46,697 nt of DNA from Beijerinckiaceae bacterium. Its GTDB lineage: Bacteria; Pseudomonadota; Alphaproteobacteria; Rhizobiales; Beijerinckiaceae. Position 1 is the first letter of the stretch, and each line of letters begins with the position of its first letter. The notes beneath the pieces are model-generated. The model searched no databases and was not told the DNA's origin. It saw only the letters and a list, made by a program, of their open reading frames with translations. This document shows positions 1-10,036 of this stretch, piece after piece. Both the position numbers and the translations under genes were made by a program. The stretch spans positions 1 to 46,697 of the forward strand of contig CANGTC010000013.1 in the NCBI GenBank assembly GCA_947456505.1, in the 5' to 3' direction.

Positions 1-120
1 CGTCAAATCGCTCGGATAGCGCAACCTGCTGCGATCATAACGTCCACGATTTTCAGTCGTCCACATCACAGGCTCCCTCGAATCAGGCAGCCTTTCTTGA
101 ATCACAAATGATTCAATTAA

Positions 121-564
121 TGCAACATCTCATCGGACAGACACTTAGGGCGCGAAGAACAGGTCTCGTTGCCAGAGCCTCCGCCAGCTGTGGTCAAGCC
201 GATTGCGCCGCCAAAGCATGAACCTGTGCGAACGCCATCCGCAAAGGCGTCAAGGCAAGGGCGCGATGCGGTTGCGGGCGACAACGCCGCGTTGATTGAC
301 GCCTATAAGGTGGCAGTTGCATCAAAGATTGCTCGTAACAAGCCTCCCGCGACCACGGCTGCCGCCGCGCAGGGCGTCGTGTTGATTTCCTTCACGATTG
401 GCCCTGACGGAAATGTTGGTGGGCTCAAAATAACTCAGTTCAGTGGGCATAGCGTTCTTGATCAAGCGGCGTTAGCGACGATCAACCAGTCTTCCCCATT
501 CCCACCGCCACCTTCGGGCGCTCCACGGATGTTCACGGTTCCGATCCGTTTCAACATGCGTTGA
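121..564 (+). CDS. TonB C-terminal domain protein, N-terminally truncated
   Basis: The frame is open from just after an in-frame stop at 118-120 and has no ATG start. The first plausible initiator is TTG at 169, giving 131 residues. The product opens in a proline-rich stretch (PEPPPAVVKPIAPP) and ends with a TonB C-terminal fold: a VLISFTIGPDG strand, a LDQAALATI helix, SPFPPPPSG and a final VPIRF strand. TonB-family proteins normally carry an N-terminal membrane anchor that couples them to ExbBD; none is present here. I infer a truncated, probably non-functional gene, or one whose true start lies in unreadable 5' sequence. No exbB, exbD or TonB-dependent receptor lies nearby. The terminator at 687-713 lies about 120 bp downstream. 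The family call is good; functionality is doubtful. Confidence 0.6.
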   Translation, partial: CNISSDRHLGREEQVSLPEPPPAVVKPIAPPKHEPVRTPSAKASRQGRDAVAGDNAALIDAYKVAVASKIARNKPPATTAAAAQGVVLISFTIGPDGNVGGLKITQFSGHSVLDQAALATINQSSPFPPPPSGAPRMFTVPIRFNMR

Positions 565-686
565 TGAGTTCATTATGACTTTAGAACTGAAGCTTATTTT
601 TGCCTCTTTCGACATTATTGGGTTGCTGAAAAGCTGGGATCAGATAGGCCATCGTTTAAATAAATAAATCCCCTGCTTCAGAGTTT

Positions 687-713
687 AAAAGCGCCCCATG
701 TGGGCGCTTTTTT
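687..713. terminator. Rho-independent terminator
   Basis: The stem is GCGCCC (691-696) with GGGCGC (702-707) around a 5-nt loop. It is extended by AAAA (687-690) pairing with the start of the T run (708-713). The A run and T run on the two sides make it usable in both directions. It lies between the TonB fragment and the end of the minus-strand cytochrome gene. Confidence 0.85.
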
Positions 714-739
714 CTTGGAAGATGGGTCGCAGCCTCGCT

Positions 740-1720
740 TCACGGCGTAAGACTGGCCGCATAGGCGGCGAGCGCGATCATGTCGGGCAAGGTAAGTTTC
801 TCCACCACCGCCGCCATCTGACCGGCCTGTTCGCCCTTGCGTCGGCCGGTTTTCAGGTCATGGAGCTGGCGAACGATATAGGTGGCGTACTGGCCCACGA
901 GCCTCGGGCCTATGCCGCCTTTCAGGCCCTCGCCATGGCAGGCGGCGCAGGCGAGGCCTGACTCTCCGCCGGTCTCCGCCAGAGCCCGCCCGCGCTCGAT
1001 GCTGCCGCGCGGCACATAAGCGGTGAAGGGCGCGCGGGTGTCGCGCATTTCAAAGCGGTCGAAATCATCGGGGATTTCGATGATGCGCTGGCCCAGAGGC
1101 TCGGTCCCGCCCTCAGGCGCGGGAACAAGAAAGAGGTTGAGATAGGCGGCGGTTTTGGGGACGACATCCGTCTCCACGACCTTGACATAGGACCGAACTG
1201 GCAAGCTCGAGAAATAGGCCGCCGCCTCGATCAGCTCCGCATCGGTGACAGACTTCGCCACATGGCCCTTCAACACCATGGGAATGCGCTGATCCGCCGC
1301 CGTCCGCCGGGCGTCGGAGCGCATCTCCTGCACCTGCCGGATGATGTAGTCTTTGTCGAGGCCGCTGATGTTGGCGCTGTCAGCGCCGCCCTGCCCTTCC
1401 GCGCGATGGCAGAAGCCGCAGGCGTAGGTGTTGGGCTGACGGCCATGGAGCACCGGTTCCGGCATGGCGGGGTGGCTCGTGGGATGCCAATCGTTCGCGA
1501 GGAACCGGTTTCGCGTCTGGGTGAGGGTCATGCTCACCTCGCTGCCGGGAAATTTGCGCTGGGCGCCGTCGTCCGCCTTGGCGGGCAGGGGCGGGAGGCC
1601 GTCGGGGCTCATGTGATAGGCCCAGGGCGGCGCAGCGTCCTGGGCCTGACCAGAAGCCTGCAAAAGGGGCGTGAGGCATACGACCGAGCAGAAAAGATTG
1701 AAGATATATGAGCGCTTCAT
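740..1720 (-). CDS. Diheme c-type cytochrome
   Basis: The 326-residue exported cytochrome has an N-terminal signal peptide (MKRSYIFNLFCSVVCLTPLL, cleavage near AQA) and two class I haem-binding motifs, CGFCH at about 101-105 and CAACH at 258-262. Likely distal Met ligands are near 148 (RIPM) and 302 (GQMAAV). The layout, two tandem cytochrome c domains with 153-156 spacing between motifs, is that of c4/c553-type electron carriers in the periplasm. The start is the ATG at 1720 because GGAG sits 7 nt upstream and a signal peptide follows. The frame remains open further upstream, but that part only mirrors the opposite-strand MetE-like gene. It is divergent from that gene across a roughly 200-bp AT-rich promoter region. 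The electron donor is unknown. Confidence 0.85.
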   Translation of the reverse strand: MKRSYIFNLFCSVVCLTPLLQASGQAQDAAPPWAYHMSPDGLPPLPAKADDGAQRKFPGSEVSMTLTQTRNRFLANDWHPTSHPAMPEPVLHGRQPNTYACGFCHRAEGQGGADSANISGLDKDYIIRQVQEMRSDARRTAADQRIPMVLKGHVAKSVTDAELIEAAAYFSSLPVRSYVKVVETDVVPKTAAYLNLFLVPAPEGGTEPLGQRIIEIPDDFDRFEMRDTRAPFTAYVPRGSIERGRALAETGGESGLACAACHGEGLKGGIGPRLVGQYATYIVRQLHDLKTGRRKGEQAGQMAAVVEKLTLPDMIALAAYAASLTP

Positions 1721-1927
1721 AGAAAAACTCCATTTTCCGTTGGAGCGGCAGGCCGCCGTCCATCGAACAAAAACAACGCAATCATAACAATAAAGGAGTA
1801 TTATTGCAAAGTTTCTGTGTATTGCGTCCCGCGTCAGCCCCCATTGTCTTTCCGGCAGACCCTGAGATGATGGCCCCGCGCCGTCCCGCCACAGGCAAGC
1901 GAGCGCGACCCATGGGAGGACCATCAG

Positions 1928-3037
1928 TTGCAGCATCCGCCATTCCGCGCCGAACATATCGGCAGTCTTCTTCGCCCCGCCGGGCTGCTGGAGCTGCGCC
2001 GCAAGCATCGCTTCGGACAGGTCAGCGAGGCCGTCCTGAGGCAGGCGGAGGATGAGGCCATCGGGGAGGCCGTGGCGCTGCAGGAGCGGGTCGGACTGCG
2101 CTTCGTCACCGATGGCGAATTTCGCCGCCACTCCTACCACAGCTTCTTTTTCTCCCAGCTGGGCGACATCGAGCCGGCCTGGGTGCCCGCCGATCAGCAG
2201 GGGACGGCGATGGTCCCGCGCCGGGGGGTGCAGCCGCAGGCGCGCATCCGCTCGCGCCTGCAATGGACCCGGCCGATCCATGTGGAGGACTTCAAGTTCC
2301 TGCAATCCCGGACGAAATTGACGCCGAAAATCACCATCCCAGGGCCCTGCGCCCTGCATTTCCGGGGTGGCGATCAGGCGGTTCTGGCCAGCGCCTACAC
2401 GGACACGGACAGCTTCTGGGCCGATACTATCGATGCTTTTGTCAAGGAATTGAGGGCTTTGGCGGATGCGGGCTGCGCCTATGTCCAGATCGACGAGACC
2501 GCCTTCGCCAAATTCGGCGACCCCCATGTGCAGGCCGAGCTGGCGGCGCGGGGCGATGATTGGTCCGCCCTGATCGACCATTATATCGAGGTGACCAATC
2601 AGGTGCTGCGCGCGGCGCCCGCCTCCATGCGCATCGGCATGCATCTGTGCCGGGGCAACCGGGCTGGGCAGTTCCACTCCGAGGGCAGTTATGATTCTGT
2701 CGCGGACCGGCTGTTCAATGCGCTGGAGATTCCATTCTACTACCTCGAATATGATTCGGAGCGGGCGGGTGGTTTCGAGCCGCTACGATTCGTGCCCAAG
2801 GACAAGAAGGTCGTGCTCGGCCTCGTCTCGACGAAATCGGGCGCCCTGGAGCACAAGGACATGCTGAAGCGCCGAGTGGCGGACGCCACCGCCTTTGTCG
2901 ATCAGGATCGCCTCGCCATCAGCCCGCAATGCGGCTTCGCCAGCGTGGAGGAGGGCAACCCCATCAGCCCGCAGGAGCAGGAAGCCAAGCTGCGCCTCGT
3001 CGTGGAGACGGCGCGCGAGATCTGGAACAACGCGTGA
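1928..3037 (+). CDS. MetE C-terminal-domain-like (cobalamin-independent methyltransferase family)
   Basis: This 369-residue protein is a single-domain homologue of the catalytic half of cobalamin-independent methionine synthase. It begins HIGSLLRP, and carries VTDGEFRR, IPGP and VQIDETAF blocks and the zinc-site pattern: H239 and C241 (MHLCRG), an acidic residue near 274-278 and C335 (SPQCGFAS). Full MetE is about twice as long because it has an extra N-terminal barrel, so this belongs to the short YxjG/core-MetE type. Its methyl donor is unknown; such proteins can transfer methyl from cobalamins or other donors rather than folates. The start is TTG at 1928, supported by GGGAGGA 7 nt upstream. 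The downstream hydrolase gene begins 25 bp after the stop and is probably co-transcribed. Confidence 0.85.
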   Translation: MQHPPFRAEHIGSLLRPAGLLELRRKHRFGQVSEAVLRQAEDEAIGEAVALQERVGLRFVTDGEFRRHSYHSFFFSQLGDIEPAWVPADQQGTAMVPRRGVQPQARIRSRLQWTRPIHVEDFKFLQSRTKLTPKITIPGPCALHFRGGDQAVLASAYTDTDSFWADTIDAFVKELRALADAGCAYVQIDETAFAKFGDPHVQAELAARGDDWSALIDHYIEVTNQVLRAAPASMRIGMHLCRGNRAGQFHSEGSYDSVADRLFNALEIPFYYLEYDSERAGGFEPLRFVPKDKKVVLGLVSTKSGALEHKDMLKRRVADATAFVDQDRLAISPQCGFASVEEGNPISPQEQEAKLRLVVETAREIWNNA

Positions 3038-3062
3038 AACCCAACCGAAACAAGGAGCATCC

Positions 3063-3791
3063 ATGAAAATCGAGAAAGTCACCTATTCCGTCGGCGCGCT
3101 GAATTGCGAAGGCGTTCTGGTTTACGACGAGGCTGGCAAGAACCTGCCCCTCCTGCTCATGGCCCCCAACTGGATGGGCGTGACGGAGAAGGCCATCGAG
3201 GGCGCCAGGGAATTGGCCGAGAAAGGCTATGTGGTCTTCCTCGCCGACATGTATGGCCCCGCAGGCCGCCCCACGGGTCAGGAATCGCCCATGGATTTCC
3301 TGGGGCCGCTGATCAAGCAGCCCGCCGAGACCCGGGCCCGCATCAACGCCGCCTTCGACGCCATGACCACCGCCGCCAAGGCGCGCGGCGTCGGCGACGC
3401 CTCCCGTCGCGCGGCCATCGGCTACTGCTTCGGCGGCTCAAATGTCCTCGACCTCGCCCGTTCCGGCGCGGATCTGGCGGCGGTCGTCAGCATGCATGGC
3501 AATCTCAAGACCGGCATGCCCGCCGAGCCCGGTGCCGTGAAAGCCAAGGTTCTGGTGGTGCATGGCGCCGATGATCCCATCGCGCCCAAGGGCGACCGGG
3601 ACTTCCTTGAGGATGAGATGCGCAAGGCCGGCGCCCGCTGGACGATCCTGGCCTTCGGCGGCGTCTTCCACAGCTTCACCGACCCCAGCGCCAACCGCCC
3701 GCCAGCTTCCCAATATTCCGCTCACGCCAGCTACTACGGCTATGGCATGGCCCACGGGATGATCGCGGACGCCTTCGCGGGGAAGATCTAG
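3063..3791 (+). CDS. Dienelactone hydrolase family protein
   Basis: The 242-residue alpha/beta hydrolase has the dienelactone hydrolase catalytic set: Cys122 in GYCFGG, Asp near 170-171 in VHGADDP, and His203 in GVFHSF. No signal peptide is visible, so it is cytoplasmic. Family members hydrolyse dienelactones in chlorocatechol pathways or other esters; the real substrate cannot be deduced. The start is the ATG at 3063 after an AAGGAG site; the frame is open further upstream but that overlaps the MetE-like gene. It lies 25 bp after that gene and converges, with 3 bp between them, on cmk from the opposite strand. Confidence 0.9.
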   Translation: MKIEKVTYSVGALNCEGVLVYDEAGKNLPLLLMAPNWMGVTEKAIEGARELAEKGYVVFLADMYGPAGRPTGQESPMDFLGPLIKQPAETRARINAAFDAMTTAAKARGVGDASRRAAIGYCFGGSNVLDLARSGADLAAVVSMHGNLKTGMPAEPGAVKAKVLVVHGADDPIAPKGDRDFLEDEMRKAGARWTILAFGGVFHSFTDPSANRPPASQYSAHASYYGYGMAHGMIADAFAGKI

Positions 3792-3794
3792 GAC

Positions 3795-4418
3795 CTAGGG
3801 CTTTTCACCCATCACGATGGCGAGGGCGGCTGCGAAGGCGCCCTCGATGTCCAGGGCTGTGGTGTCCAGCGTCACCGCATCTTCGGCCGCCAGCAAGGGC
3901 GCGCTGGAGCGGTGCGAATCCCGCTCGTCGCGCTTGCGGATGTCCTCCAGAACGTCAGCGTAATTCACCTTCTCGCCGCGCCGCGCCAATTCGAGCGCCC
4001 GACGGTTGGCCCGGGTCTCGGGGCTGGCGGTGACAAAGATCTTCACCCTGGCGTCGGGGCAGATCACGGTGCCGATGTCGCGCCCGTCCAGCACCGCGCC
4101 CTCAGGACGGCTGGAGAAGCTGCGCTGCATGTCGAAAAGCGCCTCGCGCACGGCGGGAATGGCGGCGACCACCGAGGCCGCCTCGCCCATCTCGCGCCCG
4201 CGCAACTGCTCCTCATCAAAATCCATCAAGGCGAGGCCACGCGCGGCCTCCACGGCCCGGCGCTCGTCGTCGAGCCGCTCGCCCGCCTCGATCAGCGCCC
4301 GCGCCGTGGCCCGGTAGAGCAGGCCCGTATCGAGATGCGGCAGGCCGAAATGTTTCGCCAGCCTGCGCGCCAGCGTGCCCTTGCCCGACGCTGCGGGTCC
4401 ATCCAGTGCGATGATCAT
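3795..4418 (-). CDS. cmk: Cytidylate kinase
   Basis: The 207-residue nucleoside monophosphate kinase phosphorylates CMP and dCMP to the diphosphates. The N-terminus has the P-loop GPAASGKGT. The LDTGLLYRA and [10 protein letters not shown] blocks that follow are diagnostic of bacterial Cmk, and the lid [10 protein letters not shown] is intact. It follows aroA by 4 bp on the same strand, so the two are one operon. In many alphaproteobacteria rpsA follows cmk; here the strand ends against a converging hydrolase gene instead. Confidence 0.96.
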   Translation of the reverse strand: MIIALDGPAASGKGTLARRLAKHFGLPHLDTGLLYRATARALIEAGERLDDERRAVEAARGLALMDFDEEQLRGREMGEAASVVAAIPAVREALFDMQRSFSSRPEGAVLDGRDIGTVICPDARVKIFVTASPETRANRRALELARRGEKVNYADVLEDIRKRDERDSHRSSAPLLAAEDAVTLDTTALDIEGAFAAALAIVMGEKP

Positions 4419-4422
4419 GGAT

Positions 4423-5805
<1,383 letters not shown>

Positions 5806-6018
5806 TTAAGGACGAGCCAATGGACCGGCTCGTAGCATGGCCTGCGGCCTTCTGTCACGAAAGGTCGGGACGAGGCGGACACGAGAGCTTGATAAAGCAT
5901 TTTCTCATTTGACAGGCGGCGCGCGCCCGACTAACCGGGGCTGACAACCGCAGCATTCGCGCGCCGAAAGCTCGACGCAGGTTCGCGAATCCAGCCCATT
6001 TGCAGAGGTCTTGACCCA

Positions 6019-6384
6019 GTGGCGAAACCCGAACTCGGCATGAAGCGCCAGTGCCAAAGCTGTGGCGCGAAATTCTTCGACCTGGCCCGCGATCCCATCG
6101 TGTGCCCCAAATGCGGAACCACGTTCCAGCCCGCGGCCCTGAGCCGTGCGGCCACACGCACCCCCGCGGCGGACGACGACGCCGAAGGCGACACAGGCAA
6201 TGTGGAACTGGTGTCGCTGGAGGACGCCGACGCCGGGGACGACAAGGCTGTGGTCGTCGCCGATGACGATATCGAAATCGAGGATGACGCCGCCGACGAA
6301 ACCTTCCTGGAAGAGGAAGAAGGCGATGCGGACGATGTCGCCGACCTGATCGACGGCGATCTCGAGGACGACGAAGAGGGCTGA
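6019..6384 (+). CDS. TIGR02300/FYDLN-acid family zinc-ribbon protein
   Basis: The small 121-residue protein has two halves. Residues about 12-34 form a zinc ribbon, CQSCGAKFFDLARDPIVCPKCG, with two CxxC pairs. The rest is extremely acidic, rich in Asp and Glu to the C-terminus. This matches the alphaproteobacterial FYDLN-acid family, whose function is unknown. The start is GTG at 6019; the ribosome site is weak (GCAGAGG upstream). Its place between aroA and a tRNA-Ala is a known alphaproteobacterial arrangement, which supports the taxonomic reading. Confidence 0.88.
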   Translation: MAKPELGMKRQCQSCGAKFFDLARDPIVCPKCGTTFQPAALSRAATRTPAADDDAEGDTGNVELVSLEDADAGDDKAVVVADDDIEIEDDAADETFLEEEEGDADDVADLIDGDLEDDEEG

Positions 6385-6410
6385 TCGCCGGTTTTTCGGG
6401 CCATCCAGGA

Positions 6411-6428
6411 AGGAAAAATGTTTTTCCT
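6411..6428 (+). terminator. Possible terminator hairpin after the FYDLN-acid gene
   Basis: An inverted repeat AGGAAAAA / TTTTTCCT is separated by only TG, so the physical loop would have to take in some A/T pairs. It sits 27 bp after the stop codon, inside a larger GCCGG...CCGGC pairing. The call is weak because the stem is AT-rich. Confidence 0.3.
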
Positions 6429-6554
6429 CCCGGCGGGCTTGTTAAGCCGGAATGATCCAGCTATACACCCGCCCGCACCCTGACTTTTCCGACAGGGCTG
6501 CGGCGGTCCTTCCCAAGGGACTGTGCAAGACCGTCTCGCTTGCGAGACAAAAGT

Positions 6555-6630
<76 letters not shown>

Positions 6631-6878
6631 AATATACCAGCAATATCAACGAATCAGATTGGGCGGATAGAAGTCTCGGTCCGTCTTGAAAAGTTACGAT
6701 GGGTTGTAATGCCCTTCCACCATCAAAATCCCTGTCGAGATCCGCTGATCGGTCTTATCGAGGGTTTCGGGTTGGGTTGATCCGAAAAACCGATCAAGAA
6801 TCCATGGATCGATTGATGGTCTACCGCCGGGTGCCGGAGAAAAAATAAGCCGATATGATTGAGCTTGGCCTTTGATCT

Positions 6879-7217
6879 TTAATCCACCGCCCCCCAACCG
6901 CTTAAGCACTTTTGAACCTGCCGCTCATATTCCCGCATTACAGCTAAACCTTTGTCAGTCAGGCACACGACTTTACAGCGTCGGTTTGTTGTATGTTGGC
7001 GAAGCTCCAGGTGGCCATCGTTGATGAGCAACTGGAGATTCTGCCTAACGGCGGCAGGTGTCATTCGCATCAGCTTGAATAACTGCCGTAATTCTATTTC
7101 TCCGCTGCTGGATGCGACGATAAGCAATATTTCACCCGATAACTCGCTTCGGAGGCAAAGGAGGTCACGGGTGAGTTTGCTCACACTTAGAATAATTTGT
7201 GCGTTTTGGTTCCTCAT
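6879..7217 (-). CDS. MarR-like winged-helix regulator
   Basis: The 112-residue protein fits a winged helix-turn-helix: a first helix region (SGEILLIVASSSG), a recognition helix (MTPAAVRQNLQLLINDG), a wing (HLELRQHTTNRRCKVVCLTDKG) and a C-terminal helix (LAVMREYERQVQKCL). The start chosen is ATG at 7217; a TTG two codons upstream is also possible and no strong ribosome site is seen for either. Codon use is more AT-rich than in core genes. It lies alone on the tRNA-proximal island, so its targets are unknown. The HTH family is moderately sure. Confidence 0.55.
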   Translation of the reverse strand: MRNQNAQIILSVSKLTRDLLCLRSELSGEILLIVASSSGEIELRQLFKLMRMTPAAVRQNLQLLINDGHLELRQHTTNRRCKVVCLTDKGLAVMREYERQVQKCLSGWGAVD

Positions 7218-7831
7218 TCGCAATATAAAATGTCATTTTCATAATTCGACAAGACATTCCAATTTACAGCTTTCAACACTATCTATCGGATTAAATAATC
7301 GGGAATAAGATTATTTGTCAGCTTAGGCTGAGTCATTTTTCTGGCCGACGGAGGTTTCAGGGCAAAATGAAAGAGGTCCATCCTTAGGATCGCAATTAAC
7401 CCCTCCTCCTGCGGAGCCGACCTAACCACGAGATGGTCGAAATCGCTGTCAAGATTAATGAACCCACCCAAATATTGAGTTTTTAGCAAAATATCCCGAA
7501 CCTTTGACCCCGTTGTCCTTTCCCAAACCGGAGGGGGGGGGTCTCTCCTTAATCGAAACGGACGCCATCATCGCACTCGATAAGGCGCTCGCACTCTCTC
7601 AAAACACCAAACGGAGGGTTCAAAAAGACGCTGTTACGGCCCGAAGGAACCGCCTGATCACCCGCATCCATAACCAGCTTGAGTATCGCCAGCAGGAAAA
7701 GGAAGGCCAGTTGCTGCGGAGAGCCCACCACAACGGACTTCCAGCTCCACAGGTCGTGTCCCCCCACGTGGTGTAGCAGTAGGGTAGCCAGTCGCCCGCG
7801 AAGCGCGCTCCCCATCCAGGTTCTGAAAATT
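7218..7831. other. Non-coding or decayed stretch
   Basis: There is no convincing gene here. Short open frames exist on both strands, but none shows a recognisable domain, a ribosome site or neighbour support. Base composition is lower in GC than in the flanking core genes, and a G run lies near 7532-7540. It adjoins the recombinase remnant, so I read it as degenerate island DNA. Confidence 0.5.
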
Positions 7832-8130
7832 TTATGCCATCTCATCACTCATTGGCGGACAATGGGCATAGAACTTCTCAATATGCGTGACCGCAATGTC
7901 TGGATTTTTGGCGAGACTGAAGATGTTGACCTTGCCCTCGGAAAGCACAGATCGCAAACTGATCGCTTTGTGTGTGACCTCCGTCATCGCTCGTATGTGC
8001 TTCGCTCAAAAGCACGATCAACGGACGCACAAGTCCTCGCAAACTGCGTGGAGTTTGGAGTTCAGCCTCTCTTGCTCCATCCAATAAGGCGGGGAAGCGC
8101 CCCCTTTTTTTGCAAGCTTGCTGCGGTTCG
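7832..8130 (-). pseudogene. Tyrosine recombinase (integrase) C-terminal remnant
   Basis: On the minus strand the frame ending at 7832 reads AISLRSVLSEGKVNIFSLAKN then IAVTHIEKFYAHC. This lines up with the C-terminal box of phage-type integrases (LRHTYATFRL-EG-DIFxLAKNMGTSVxMIExxYGH). The conserved His-Arg-Tyr region is degraded: the LRH motif is lost and stop codons interrupt. Just upstream two other frames carry fitting pieces, VDRAFERSTYER and then SPPYWMEQERLNSKLHAVCEDL, so at least two frameshifts separate the parts. The gene is dead. It supports an old tRNA-Ala-linked integration event. The family call rests on motif reading only. Confidence 0.5.
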
Positions 8131-8317
8131 ACCTGCCCTGAGATGTGACCCCTTGTGAGGACACTACTGCCGTGGGGTGTCACGCAAATGCAATCAATTC
8201 TTGGTCCTCAAAACACTACCGCTGATCGCTTCGCGGCCATCTACCGACTCAATCCAATGAGGGAGCGGAAATCGAGCCTCAATGCTGCGCATTTCCGCTT
8301 CCGAGCGACGAAGGCGC

Positions 8318-9127
8318 TTAGCCAGCCGCCAGACCAGCTTCCTGTGGCGCCGGCTTGCGCCTTGCAGCGAGCGCTATGCTCAGGGCGGCGACGGCGGCTA
8401 TGACGAGTTGTGTCCCGATCGCCTCCCAGGACGGGTTGAGCCCCAAGGAGATCAACCACTCCGGCACATTGGCCACGTTGACCGGCACGATCGTCTGCTC
8501 CTGCAACTCCTGAATAGCGCCGCCAATGAACCGCAATCCCATAATGAACAGAAACGCCGAGGTCGCCATGAACAAGGGCCGCAAGGGAATGCGCAGAGCC
8601 AGAAGTTGCATCGCCCAATAGATCGCGACCAGGGCGCCCGTGGCGGCGAGCAAGCCCGCCGCAAGGCTTGAATTCCAGCCGCCATGGGAATTTGCGAGCG
8701 CCTGAAGAAAAAGGACGGTTTCCGCGCCTTCACGAAAGACAGCGAGAAACGCTATGATCCCCAGGGACAACTGAGTTCCTGAATGAAGCGCTTTTTGCGC
8801 TGCTTGATCGATGTCCTTCTTCCACGCGCGTGGGTCCTGACGCAGGAACAGCCAGCCGCTCATGTAAATCATCAGGGCTGAGGCGACGATCATGACGATG
8901 GCTTCCAGAAAATCATTGTGGGCGCCATCAAAATAAAGCTCGAAAACGAAGGCGGCCAAAACGCTGCCCAGGACCGCAAGGAAAGCGCCGATGTAAAGGG
9001 CGTTCAGAGCCACGACGGACCCGCCGCGCCGCAGGGCGCCCGCAAGTGCGGTGATGATGAGGATGGCTTCCAACCCCTCACGCAGAAGGATCGCGCCTGA
9101 CTGGAGGACCAGACCAAAATCGTACAT
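8318..9127 (-). CDS. FTR1-family iron permease (EfeU-like)
   Basis: The 269-residue integral membrane protein has about seven hydrophobic segments and two REGxE iron-binding motifs, REGLE at 16-20 and REGAE at 132-136, the hallmark of Ftr1/EfeU high-affinity iron permeases in the inner membrane. The start ATG at 9127 has AGGAG 7 nt upstream. The usual partners EfeO and EfeB (or a multicopper oxidase) are absent on both sides; decayed DNA surrounds it instead. The gene looks intact. The upstream region is AT-rich, suitable for a promoter, but I could not identify a Fur or Irr box. Confidence 0.88.
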   Translation of the reverse strand: MYDFGLVLQSGAILLREGLEAILIITALAGALRRGGSVVALNALYIGAFLAVLGSVLAAFVFELYFDGAHNDFLEAIVMIVASALMIYMSGWLFLRQDPRAWKKDIDQAAQKALHSGTQLSLGIIAFLAVFREGAETVLFLQALANSHGGWNSSLAAGLLAATGALVAIYWAMQLLALRIPLRPLFMATSAFLFIMGLRFIGGAIQELQEQTIVPVNVANVPEWLISLGLNPSWEAIGTQLVIAAVAALSIALAARRKPAPQEAGLAAG

Positions 9128-10036
9128 GCATATCTCCTGACGCTGACCTGTTTATGAAGGATCGCCCGGGATTTTTGCAAGAAATAGTTAAACTCATGCA
9201 TCAATTGATAATTAGAATAAATCAAAACTGGAGTGGGGTTGGCTAACAAAAATTACGAAAAATCAGTTACTTCCAGCTTTTGACAGCGCGCGGAACCCGC
9301 CAAGGCCTCGAATTGTCGGACTGTCGCCAACAAGAACCAGCCCGCCTCCGGGTCGTAGCGGGGCGTCCTACATGTACGCAGCAATCGATGGGGCGTCGCT
9401 TCTCGTCGCCGCTCATATTCCCACAATACGGGGAGCCCCACAGAAGAATGCCCTGGGCCAGTTCGCCTGCACCCCAGCGTGTGACAGCCGGAACCGGAGG
9501 AAGGCCACATAAATGGCTAGACCCGAAACGATGAAAGCGTGGCGCCCCTTAGAACAGCCGGTCCAGAAACCACTCCCTAGTTTCTGAGAAGCTTTCTGTG
9601 ACTTGAATCTGAGGCGACAAGAATTGATTAAGCGGATCCATCGATATTCAGCGCTTTAGGCTTTTCATGGAGCGCTCGCCTTGCCCACATAGGACGTGGC
9701 GAATGGTGATCTCTGTGTGCATTTGGGGCCAGGCAGAAATCTTGACGACGCTCAGTGGCGTCTGATTTTCGAGTTGAAATCGTCGGTTTGACGATAAATT
9801 CAATTTCTTGAGATCAAGTTTGATTTAACCAATAAATAAATCATCATAAATGAAATTTATAGTCTTGTAGGCGAAGGAGAAAACTGCGGATCAGCTATCC
9901 AAATTTGTCCATTTCGACGATTGGCGTGCGGGTATGGTTTGCAGGATGTCCAGGGCATTCTCTGGCGCGATCCCATCTGGACGGGCGGCAATTTATTTGC
10001 GAGGTTGATCAACGTTGGGGGATCTGGAGTTGGTAG
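9128..10036. other. Long intergenic region with degenerate coding traces
   Basis: I see no intact gene in about 900 bp. On the minus strand near 9380-9450 a short piece reads GLPVLWEYERRRE, similar to GLAVMREYERQVQ at the C-terminus of the MarR-like gene at 6879. The two spots share the exact 14-mer CCGCTCATATTCCC (6921-6934 and 9409-9422). The rest is AT-rich, especially 9780-9860 (a run of A/T with several TAAAT repeats), which may supply the promoter for the TPR gene starting at 10037. Confidence 0.5.

Noticed and set aside
1792-1806. Very good ribosome site AAAGGAG followed by TTG at 1804
   Set aside because: The frame is closed at 2055, is not in frame with the MetE-like gene, and encodes nothing recognisable. 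A leader peptide cannot be shown.
1721-2677. N-terminal extension of the cytochrome frame on the minus strand (would give 645 residues)
   Set aside because: It only mirrors the MetE-like gene; the signal peptide and ribosome site place the start at 1720.
7504-7848. Overlapping frames of about 90-100 residues on both strands downstream of the integrase remnant
   Set aside because: No domain, no ribosome site, no agreement on strand; treated as decayed DNA.
9190-9230. Possible Irr/Fur iron box upstream of FTR1 (TTAGAATAAATC region)
   Set aside because: Only half of an inverted repeat can be matched; not enough to call.
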